34,450 nucleotides of DNA from an uncultured Actinomycetes bacterium. Its GTDB lineage: Bacteria; Actinomycetota; Actinomycetes; Nanopelagicales; Nanopelagicaceae. Made by a program: the position numbers and the translations under genes. The notes beneath the pieces were generated by a model, which was not told the DNA's origin, searched no databases, and saw only the letters and a program-made list of their open reading frames with translations. Shown here in pieces: positions 27,224 to 34,450 of this stretch (its first letter is position 1; each line of letters opens with the position of its first letter). The stretch spans positions 1 to 34,450 of the forward strand of contig CAIQRN010000074.1 in the NCBI GenBank assembly GCA_903874255.1. The letters run 5' to 3'.

Positions 27224-28300
27224 GTGAGTTCACAGACAAAGTCGGAATTGCAAGAAGTCCGGGATGGCGTAGAAATTGAGTTAGCCCAATTCATGCGCGA
27301 TCAGCAGAGTTATCTGCAGTCAATCTCAACTGAACTCAATCCCGTATCGCAAGCCCTTTCTTCTTTTCTGCTCGATAGTGGCAAGCGTCTGCGCCCACTT
27401 TTTGCTTATGCGGGACTAACCAGTGCAGGAGCTTCATTATCGCCAGCTACGACTAAGGCGATTTCTTCCTTAGAACTTCTGCAAGCCTGTGCACTTATTC
27501 ATGATGATTTGATGGATGGTTCAGATACTCGGCGCGGAAAACCATCTATACACCGCCACTTTGAATCTATTCATGTGCAAGATGAGCTAGAGGGATTTGC
27601 TCCAGCCTATGGATTGGCGTCAGCGGTTTTGCTTGGTGACTTAGCGCTAGTTTGGTCTAATCAACTTTTAAATAACTCGGGAATATCAACTGAGGAATTG
27701 CAACGAGTCCTACCAATTTTTGATGAAATGCGCGTTGAGTTGATGGCGGGGCAGTTCTTAGATATTCATGAACAGACACAAAAGAATACAGATTTAGCCA
27801 GATCAATGAAGATTGCCCGATATAAATCAGGCAAGTACACAATCGAACGCCCCTTACATATGGGCGCCGTGTTATCGCACAATTCAACACCAGAACTTCT
27901 ACATGCGCTATCTAATTATGGATTACCACTTGGTGAAGCTTTTCAATTTAGAGATGACTTGCTAGGTGTGTTTGGTGATCCAAGTGTTACGGGCAAGCCC
28001 GCTGGTGATGATTTACGCGAAGGCAAGCGCACGGCATTAATTGCTATGACTGATACCCGTTGTACCGACGCAATGCGTGAAGAAAGTAGAAAATACTTTG
28101 GAAAAAATGATCTAGATGAAAATGGAGTAGCAATCTTGCAAGAAATGATTGTCTCTACAGGGGCAAAGACTGAACTTGAAAAACTAATAGATGAATTAAC
28201 TGAACGCGCCATGAAAGCAGTTGATAACCCGGTAATTGCCGATGGTGCACGGGAAACGCTAATTGAGTTAGCAACAATTGCAACAAGACGGAGTATGTAA
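27224..28300 (+). CDS. crtE: Polyprenyl (geranylgeranyl) diphosphate synthase
   Basis: GTG start; LIHDDLMDGSDTRRGKPSIHR and QFRDDLLGVFGDPSVTGKPAGDDLREGKRTALI motifs; upstream of crtI-crtB. Confidence 0.92.
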   Translation: MSSQTKSELQEVRDGVEIELAQFMRDQQSYLQSISTELNPVSQALSSFLLDSGKRLRPLFAYAGLTSAGASLSPATTKAISSLELLQACALIHDDLMDGSDTRRGKPSIHRHFESIHVQDELEGFAPAYGLASAVLLGDLALVWSNQLLNNSGISTEELQRVLPIFDEMRVELMAGQFLDIHEQTQKNTDLARSMKIARYKSGKYTIERPLHMGAVLSHNSTPELLHALSNYGLPLGEAFQFRDDLLGVFGDPSVTGKPAGDDLREGKRTALIAMTDTRCTDAMREESRKYFGKNDLDENGVAILQEMIVSTGAKTELEKLIDELTERAMKAVDNPVIADGARETLIELATIATRRSM

Positions 28301-29785
28301 GTGGTTGCACGTGTAAAAGGTCCAACAGATCACGTAATTATTGTCGGTGCCGGCCTTGCTGGATTAAGTGCAGCGTTACGTTTAGTAGGGGCAGGTCGCA
28401 AAGTAACGGTGATCGAGCGCGAAGGCGTTCCTGGCGGGCGAAATGGTCTCTTAAACAAAGATGGCTATTCATTTGATACCGGTCCGACGGTTTTAACAAT
28501 GCCATCGCTAATTAACGATGCTTTTAACTGCGTTGGTGAAGATATGAAAGATTGGTTAGAACTTAAACCACTTACTCCTTTATACCGAGCTTTTTATGCC
28601 GATGGTTCACAGTTAGATGTGCACTCCAATACCGCTGAAATGGAAGCTGAAATAGAGAAAAATATCAGCAGTGCAGAAGCTGCGGGATATCGTAAATATG
28701 TAGATTTTGTTACCAAGCTTTATAAATATGAAATGAATGATTTTATTGATAGAAACATTGATAGCCCGCTCAATTTGCTTACCCCCAATTTAGCTCGCTT
28801 GATTGCCCTAGGTGGCTTCCGCAAACTCTCTCCCAAAGTTAATCAATTCATGAAAGATCCACGTTTACAAAAGGTCTATTCATTTCAGGCCATGTATGCA
28901 GGGGTTAGCCCACAACAGGCTTTAGCTATCTATGCGGTGATCGCTTATATGGACTCGGTTAACGGTGTATTTTTTCCTAAAGGCGGAATGCATGCAGTTC
29001 CGCGCGCCCTTGCCGCAGCAGCCGAAAAACATGGTGTGGTTTTCAAATACAACACCACGGTTTCAAAGGTTGAGGTAAATAACGGACGCGCAAAGGCGGT
29101 CATCACCGAATCCGGTGAGCGTTTTGAATGCGACGCGGTAATCCTTAATCCAGATTTGCCTGTGGCATATCGCGACTTATTAGGTAAAACCCCTGCATCG
29201 GTGAAGAGGTTGAAATACTCACCGTCATGCGTCACTTTGCTTATTGGCTCAAATAAGAAATATGACTTTGCAGCGCATCACAACATTCACTTCGGGCATT
29301 CTTGGGATGGTGTGTTTGAAGAGTTAATCACGCAGAAGAAATTGATGAGTGACCCCAGCATCTTGGTAACAGTGCCAACGCATGATGACCCCGAATTGGC
29401 ACCACCCGGCAAACATTCGTATTACGTGCTCTTCCCGACTCCAAATTTAGATTCAGATATTGATTGGCACAAACAAGCTGGTCCATATCGAGATCAAATG
29501 ATTAAAACAGTCGAGGAGCGCGGGTACGAAGGTTTTGGCGACTCAATTGAAACTGAAGTCGTGACAACTCCCCTAGATTGGAAAAATCAAGGAATGGAGA
29601 TGGGTGCACCATTTGCAAGCGCACATACATTTTTCCAAACAGGTCCCTTTAGACCACGCAACATGGCGCAGGGCCTTGAAAACGTGGTCTTTGCAGGTTC
29701 TGGAACTCAACCCGGCGTTGGTGTGCCTATGGTTTTAATCTCAGGTCGCTTGGCCGCTGAACGAATTGTTGGACCAGTTAAGTAA
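28301..29785 (+). CDS. crtI: Phytoene desaturase
   Basis: GTG start; HVIIVGAGLAGLSAALRLVGAGRKVTVIEREGVPGGRNG, SFDTGPTVLTMPSL, C-terminal GSGTQPGVGVPMVLISGRLAAERI. Confidence 0.94.
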   Translation: MVARVKGPTDHVIIVGAGLAGLSAALRLVGAGRKVTVIEREGVPGGRNGLLNKDGYSFDTGPTVLTMPSLINDAFNCVGEDMKDWLELKPLTPLYRAFYADGSQLDVHSNTAEMEAEIEKNISSAEAAGYRKYVDFVTKLYKYEMNDFIDRNIDSPLNLLTPNLARLIALGGFRKLSPKVNQFMKDPRLQKVYSFQAMYAGVSPQQALAIYAVIAYMDSVNGVFFPKGGMHAVPRALAAAAEKHGVVFKYNTTVSKVEVNNGRAKAVITESGERFECDAVILNPDLPVAYRDLLGKTPASVKRLKYSPSCVTLLIGSNKKYDFAAHHNIHFGHSWDGVFEELITQKKLMSDPSILVTVPTHDDPELAPPGKHSYYVLFPTPNLDSDIDWHKQAGPYRDQMIKTVEERGYEGFGDSIETEVVTTPLDWKNQGMEMGAPFASAHTFFQTGPFRPRNMAQGLENVVFAGSGTQPGVGVPMVLISGRLAAERIVGPVK

Positions 29786-30658
29786 ATGGATCAGTTAGAA
29801 GCGTCCTACGCCGAATGCAAGAGACTTAATTCACTGCATGGCAAGACTTATTACTTAGCAACTTTGTTGCTACCTCGCGCCAAAAGAAAGTACGTACATG
29901 CGCTCTATGGTTTTGCGCGATATGCAGATGAAATTGTAGATGATCTTGAATCCACACTTTCAATCGAGCAAAAGAGCGAAGTTTTAAATAATTGGGGAAG
30001 TAAAATACTGGCTGATCTTAAAAACGGTACAAGTGAAGATGCGGTTGGAAGAGCGTTGATTGATACTGTCAATACTTTTGGTATTCCACTTGCTCACTTT
30101 GAAGCTTTTCTCAAATCAATGACCATGGATTTAACCGTGCAGGAATACCAAAGTTATGACGACCTCATGGAATATGTATACGGCTCAGCGGCAGTAATTG
30201 GTTTGCAAATGGTTCCTGTCTTAGGAGCCCTTGATGAGGGAGCTTATGAATGTGCGCAGAAATTGGGTATTGCATTTCAATTAGCGAATTTTATTCGTGA
30301 TGTTAATGAAGATCTAGATCGCGGCCGAATCTATTTGCCAATCGAAGAGTTAGCCGAGCATGGCGTAACTCGCGAAATGCTCGAAGAACGAACTCTGACT
30401 CCACAAATCATCAATGCATTGAAGTTTCAAATTGCCCGAGTTCGTCGACTTCAAAAAGAGGCCGAACCAGGGATTTTGATGCTCTCTCCGTCGAGTCGAC
30501 CTTGCATAGAAGCAGCAAGTGAGCTCTACTGCGCAATTGTTGATGAAGTCGAAAAAATTGGTTACGACATTTTCAATAAACGTGCCAAGACTTCAACCCC
30601 TAGACGGTTGCGAGTATTTATCCGCGCTTATCTGAAGCGCCTAGCCGTATCCAATTAG
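29786..30658 (+). CDS. crtB: Phytoene synthase
   Basis: TYYLATLLLPRAKRKYVHALYGFARYADEIVDD and QLANFIRDVNEDLDRGRIYLP motifs. Confidence 0.94.
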   Translation: MDQLEASYAECKRLNSLHGKTYYLATLLLPRAKRKYVHALYGFARYADEIVDDLESTLSIEQKSEVLNNWGSKILADLKNGTSEDAVGRALIDTVNTFGIPLAHFEAFLKSMTMDLTVQEYQSYDDLMEYVYGSAAVIGLQMVPVLGALDEGAYECAQKLGIAFQLANFIRDVNEDLDRGRIYLPIEELAEHGVTREMLEERTLTPQIINALKFQIARVRRLQKEAEPGILMLSPSSRPCIEAASELYCAIVDEVEKIGYDIFNKRAKTSTPRRLRVFIRAYLKRLAVSN

Positions 30659-30920
30659 TTAAAACTGATAGGACCAAAGCAAACCCGAATAGCAAATCTT
30701 CCAAAGGTGCAGCTGCGATTCGAACACCAATTATTGACTCTGGGTTATACATAACAATATTTCTAGAGGTCAGCCACCAATTTGTGAGAAGTTGAAAACT
30801 CAAAATAATGGCATAAGAGACCCAGAAAACTTTTCGTTTGAGAAGTTGAGTTCCGATTAGATACATGTCGAAAGTGATTGCGACTACAACCGCGCTTGTC
30901 GCCAATTGCGTGTACGTCAT
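30618..30920 (-). CDS. crtYd: Lycopene cyclase domain protein (CrtYd-like subunit)
   Basis: Three-TM protein with GVRIAAAPLEDLLFGFALVLSVLTNW (PxE(D/E) motif); 4-nt overlap with the partner subunit. Confidence 0.86.
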   Translation of the reverse strand: MTYTQLATSAVVVAITFDMYLIGTQLLKRKVFWVSYAIILSFQLLTNWWLTSRNIVMYNPESIIGVRIAAAPLEDLLFGFALVLSVLTNWIRLGASDKRG

Positions 30921-31243
30921 GGCTCAACCTGCCAGTGTCTCCTCTTTATGCGCACGGCTTCAATTGTCATAAGCGCAGCGATTGGCACTACTAAGAAAAA
31001 GAAGTACTCCTCTAGCGGAATACACCATGGTCCATAAATACCCAGAATCTGAGTTTTATCAAAGCTCCAATGCCCATGAGAAATTGCATACTTATCCCAA
31101 GCTATAAAAACAAAGGCAACTGGAGCAATCGCAAATATCACTCGTTTGACTTGCTTAAGCACTCCAACTTTCAAGAAAATCTCTAGCCAGAAAGATCCCA
31201 CGACCGTGAAAACAATCATCACTAGGTACCCATATTTTTGCAC
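30917..31243 (-). CDS. crtYc: Lycopene cyclase domain protein (CrtYc-like subunit)
   Basis: HGHWSFDKTQILGIYGPWCIPLEEYFFFLVVPIAALMTIEA (PLEE motif). Confidence 0.88.
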   Translation of the reverse strand: MQKYGYLVMIVFTVVGSFWLEIFLKVGVLKQVKRVIFAIAPVAFVFIAWDKYAISHGHWSFDKTQILGIYGPWCIPLEEYFFFLVVPIAALMTIEAVRIKRRHWQVEP

Positions 31244-31262
31244 GAGATAACGCTACTCTAAT

Positions 31263-31348
31263 AACCACGGGAGCCATGTATGGCTGAGAGGGTTTGAGAT
31301 TCAAACCGACCGATTGACCCGTCCGATAATGCGGACGCGGAAAGGAAG
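31263..31348 (+). ncRNA. TPP (thiamine pyrophosphate) riboswitch
   Basis: CACGGGAGCCATGTATGGCTGAGAGGGTTTGAGATTCAAACCGACCGATTGACCCGTCCGATAATGCGGACGCGGAAAGGAA: conserved GGCTGAGAgGG, TTGACCCG.tCCG-ATAATGCGGACGCGGAAAGGA core; directly upstream of pnuC. Confidence 0.92.
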
Positions 31349-31352
31349 ATTT

Positions 31353-31928
31353 ATGTCCACCGTTTTATTCTCCATTCGAGGAGTTGAAACCTCAGTTTTA
31401 GAATTTGTTTCAGCCGTTGTGTCTCTTGTAGGTGTCTGGTTAGGCACCACGGGTAAGAGAATTACCTGGCCTTGGTGGGCAGTAAGCAGTGCGATGTATT
31501 TAGTTTTCTTCTACGACGTAAAGCTCTATGCCAGTGCCGTACTACAAATTGTCTTTATTGTTGCTGCAGTATGGGGTTGGTTTGGCTGGGCACCCACTGG
31601 TGCGGTTCCTGGATTTCTCAATCATCGCAACCGCATGTACTGGTTCGGTGCAACAATCATTTCTGTCTCGATTTTAGCGCCACTGCTCTCGCGCATTGGT
31701 GCGGCAGCAACATGGTCTGATGCCTTTCTTTTCGTGGGATCTTTCGTTGCACAAATTCTTATGGTGTATGAAAAGGTTGAATCCTGGGCGCTATGGCTAA
31801 TTGTTGATGCAGTTGGCACAATTGAATACGCATACTACGGGTACTGGTTCACCGCTTTTCTCTACGCGATTTTTACTCTTGTTGCAGTGGTGGGTTGGAA
31901 ACGTTGGTATGACACTAATAGCAATTGA
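31353..31928 (+). CDS. PnuC family transporter, probable thiamine transporter (PnuT-type) by riboswitch context
   Basis: LEFVSAVVSLVGVWLGTTGKRITWPWWAVSSAMYLVFFYDVKLYASAVLQIVFIVAAVWGWFGW is a PnuC fold pattern; TPP riboswitch in the leader. Confidence 0.88.
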   Translation: MSTVLFSIRGVETSVLEFVSAVVSLVGVWLGTTGKRITWPWWAVSSAMYLVFFYDVKLYASAVLQIVFIVAAVWGWFGWAPTGAVPGFLNHRNRMYWFGATIISVSILAPLLSRIGAAATWSDAFLFVGSFVAQILMVYEKVESWALWLIVDAVGTIEYAYYGYWFTAFLYAIFTLVAVVGWKRWYDTNSN

Positions 31929-32409
31929 TGGTCGCGCAGGTGCTGGTAAGACAACACTTGCAGAAAATCTACGCGCTAAATTCGCAAATTCGCAATCTGT
32001 TCAAGTCATACATATGGACGATCTTTATGACGGATGGGAAAATGCTCTAAGTGAAAAACTAACGAAGAGTTTAGAGAGAATTATTAGTGCACACTTATCT
32101 CGATCACCTATTGATATTGATATCTTTAACTGGCATACCCTGTGCTTCGACTCGGTCCAGCACATTGATCCCACGGATCTTTTAATCCTAGAAGGCGTTG
32201 GTGCCGGGCAAGAAGTGGTGCGTACCGCTGGAGCCACTGTTTACTGGCTAGACATCGATTCAGAGGTTGGCATTGCCAGGGTTTTGAAGCGAGATGGCGA
32301 GCAAATCGCATTACACATGAATAAATGGCGCGAACTTCAAGAGTTTCACTTTTTGCGAGATAAGACACGCGAAAACGCGGAACACATTCAAAGAGCATTC
32401 GGTACTTAG
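31909..32409 (+). CDS. P-loop NTPase, uridine-kinase-like small-molecule kinase
   Basis: MTLIAIDGRAGAGKTTLAENL (Walker A), VIHMDDLYDGW, LLILEGVGAGQ. Starts 20 nt inside pnuC; the ORF-track start at 31801 would overlap pnuC far more. Confidence 0.8.
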   Translation: MTLIAIDGRAGAGKTTLAENLRAKFANSQSVQVIHMDDLYDGWENALSEKLTKSLERIISAHLSRSPIDIDIFNWHTLCFDSVQHIDPTDLLILEGVGAGQEVVRTAGATVYWLDIDSEVGIARVLKRDGEQIALHMNKWRELQEFHFLRDKTRENAEHIQRAFGT

Positions 32410-32425
32410 CCCTAAAATTCACAAC

Positions 32426-34327
32426 ATGTCAGACTTATCGGGTGAACTCATTGATAGTCGCTATCAATTAATTCGCCAGGTCGCTAATGGCGGAATGGCA
32501 TCAATCTATGAGGCCATCGATACTCGATTAGATCGCAAAGTTGCCGTAAAGATTATGCACCCACATTTGGCCCAAGACGAGGCCTATGTTGGACGTTTCA
32601 TCCGAGAAGCAAAAGCGGCGGCGGCACTTTCTCATCCAAATATTGTTGCAGTGCAAGATCAAGGGTGGAATCAAAACGGAGTGCCTGCCGTATTTCTCGT
32701 TATGGAGTTAATTCAAGGTCATACATTGCGTGATTATTTAAATGAACGTGGTCGATTTGAAATAAAGGATGCCATAAATTATCTGACACCAATTCTGAGT
32801 GCGTTAGCCGCAGCCCATGAAATTGGAATAGTCCACCGTGATATCAAGCCTGAAAATATTTTGATTTCGAATGAGGGCAGAGTCAAGATTGCAGACTTTG
32901 GGTTAGCGCGTGGTGAAATTATTGGATCAACCATGACAGCAGAATCCAGCGTAATTCTTGGTTCTGTTTCTTATCTCTCCCCCGAACAGGTTCAACGTGG
33001 TGTAGCTGATGCACGAAGTGATGTCTATGCCGTAGGAATTGTTGCCTATGAAATGCTTATTGGTGAAAAACCATTCATGGGTGAATCTCCAATTCAGATT
33101 GCATATATGCATGTAAATCAAGAAGTGCCTTCACTTCGCACTAAACGGAAAGAGATCCCTCAAAGCCTGGATGAATTAATTTTGAGAGCCGCAAATCGTA
33201 ACCCCGACCTACGTCCAGCACATGCAGGTGAATTCCTAAAGGCTCTTGAGAAAATTCAAATCGATTTGGACCCAACAACAAATCAAATGAAATTGTCATT
33301 GGATTTACCCGTTGAACCGATACGGGAAAAATCCCGTAACAAAGTCAAAAAGGAAGTTGCGAAAGTGGAAGAAGTTACTGAGCCGACCCAAGAAACAACC
33401 ACGCAGATCCGAACCACCAAAGGAAAGAAGAGAAGAGCCAGTAAACGAGTTCGACGCAATAGAAAAGTTGCACTTTTACTAGCTGTAGCTTTGGGCGTTG
33501 GTGGTTGGTATGCATTGGTTGGCCCAGGTTCTCGTACGGTGGTTCCATCCCTAGTTGGCGGCACTCTCGATGATGCAAGTAGTGCACTAACTCCGCTTGG
33601 TCTTACGAGCAAAGTGACTGAAAAGAGATTTGACGAAGAGATTCCTGCTGGCGCAATTATTGAATCTGATCCTCCCGGCGGTGGCCGTGTTGCATCGGGT
33701 GGAGAAGTTAAATTTATAGTTTCCAAAGGTCCAGAGCGCTACACAATTCCGCAAGTAGTTGGATTATCGCCAGAAGCTGCAGTGGCAGCAATAACAAAAT
33801 ATCCACTCAAGTTAGATTCCACAACTGAGGAATTTAACTCCGAGATCCCCAAAGGATTTGTGATTACGAGCATTCCAGTGCCAGGTAAGAAAGTTAAGCG
33901 AAACTCTACGGTTGCACTTGTTGTCAGCAAGGGAACAGAGACCGTTGCCCTTACAACATATATTGGAAAAATTGGCGAACAAGCTCTTACTGAATTAACC
34001 GATGCGGGATTTACCGTGACTACGAAATATGTTTTCGATGAAACGGTTCTATCCGGAATTGTTATTTCTCAAACACCTTCTGGAATCGATGTCGCTCCGA
34101 AGGGATCCAAAGTGGCGCTTGTGGTCTCGAAGGGTTCTCAATTTGTCTTTATTCCAAATCTTTTCTCCATTGAACAATCCTTGGCCGTGAAGACGCTTCA
34201 GGATTTAGAACTCAAAGTTGTTGTGAAGAAATTGGGGAAAAAGGCCGTTAAGAAAGTGACAAATGTTGTCCCTAAGGTAGGAAGTAAAGTTAAACGTGGC
34301 AGCACTGTCACGATTACCGTAGGGTAA
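32426..34327 (+). CDS. PASTA-domain serine/threonine protein kinase (PknB/PknL-type)
   Basis: Kinase motifs VANGGMASIYEA, VAVKIM, IVHRDIKPENIL, KIADFGLARG; one TM (VALLLAVALGVGGWYALV); about four PASTA repeats at the C-terminus. Confidence 0.94.
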   Translation: MSDLSGELIDSRYQLIRQVANGGMASIYEAIDTRLDRKVAVKIMHPHLAQDEAYVGRFIREAKAAAALSHPNIVAVQDQGWNQNGVPAVFLVMELIQGHTLRDYLNERGRFEIKDAINYLTPILSALAAAHEIGIVHRDIKPENILISNEGRVKIADFGLARGEIIGSTMTAESSVILGSVSYLSPEQVQRGVADARSDVYAVGIVAYEMLIGEKPFMGESPIQIAYMHVNQEVPSLRTKRKEIPQSLDELILRAANRNPDLRPAHAGEFLKALEKIQIDLDPTTNQMKLSLDLPVEPIREKSRNKVKKEVAKVEEVTEPTQETTTQIRTTKGKKRRASKRVRRNRKVALLLAVALGVGGWYALVGPGSRTVVPSLVGGTLDDASSALTPLGLTSKVTEKRFDEEIPAGAIIESDPPGGGRVASGGEVKFIVSKGPERYTIPQVVGLSPEAAVAAITKYPLKLDSTTEEFNSEIPKGFVITSIPVPGKKVKRNSTVALVVSKGTETVALTTYIGKIGEQALTELTDAGFTVTTKYVFDETVLSGIVISQTPSGIDVAPKGSKVALVVSKGSQFVFIPNLFSIEQSLAVKTLQDLELKVVVKKLGKKAVKKVTNVVPKVGSKVKRGSTVTITVG

Positions 34328-34331
34328 GCCA

Positions 34332-34450
34332 ATGTCAAAAGTAAGTAATAAGCCACGCATTGGTGCCCATGTTCCTACAACAGGTGGAATGGCTAAACGC
34401 TCCATTGAATATGCCCAAGAAATTGGGGCAAGTGCGATTCAAGTTTTCGC
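34332..34450 (+). CDS. nfo: Endonuclease IV (AP endonuclease family 2), 5' end only
   Basis: Reads MSKVSNKPRIGAHVPTTGGMAKRSIEYAQEIGASAIQVF; the IGAHVPTTGG...A..IGA..IQVF pattern is typical of Nfo; truncated by window end. Confidence 0.85.
   Translation, partial: MSKVSNKPRIGAHVPTTGGMAKRSIEYAQEIGASAIQVF

Noticed and set aside
31801-32409. ORF-track kinase start at 31801
   Set aside because: Would overlap pnuC by >100 nt; ATG 31909 places the P-loop at the usual N-terminal position.
1-34450. CRISPR arrays, tRNA/rRNA genes, transposons, phage or defence systems
   Set aside because: No regularly spaced repeats, tRNA-like cloverleaf sequences, transposase/integrase or known defence-protein motifs were recognised by eye.

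Overview
The window looks like a compact, moderately AT-rich actinobacterial chromosome segment. Gene content and order resemble small freshwater Actinobacteria (acI/Nanopelagicales-like), but that placement is inference. From left to right: (1) a minus-strand division/cell-wall (dcw) operon, mraZ-rsmH-ftsL-like-ftsI-murE-murF-mraY-murD-ftsW-murG (murG cut by the window edge), with a 10-bp-phased MraZ-box-like array upstream of mraZ and a ~100-nt hairpin between mraZ and rsmH; (2) a DUF3040 gene with an intrinsic terminator; (3) a minus-strand, overlapping DUF6504-dnaE2-dinB mutagenesis cassette preceded by a perfect actinobacterial LexA/SOS box; (4) DoxX, MFS, STAS-less SulP, iron-type alcohol dehydrogenase and YbaK-like genes; (5) an ECF/SigE-family sigma factor with a membrane partner, followed by a carotenoid cluster (3-TM protein, CrtA-like, CruF-like, GT2, CrtD-like, CDP-alcohol phosphotransferase, crtE, crtI, crtB, crtYd, crtYc); (6) a TPP riboswitch upstream of a PnuC-family transporter (probable PnuT thiamine transporter) overlapping a P-loop kinase gene; (7) a PASTA Ser/Thr kinase and the 5' end of an endonuclease IV gene. 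The items most worth follow-up are the SOS-boxed DnaE2/DinB cassette without a visible ImuA'/ImuB, the TPP-riboswitch PnuT plus P-loop kinase pair, the composition and possible sigma control of the carotenoid cluster, and the mraZ-region regulatory DNA/RNA. No CRISPR array, tRNA, rRNA, transposase or phage genes were seen.
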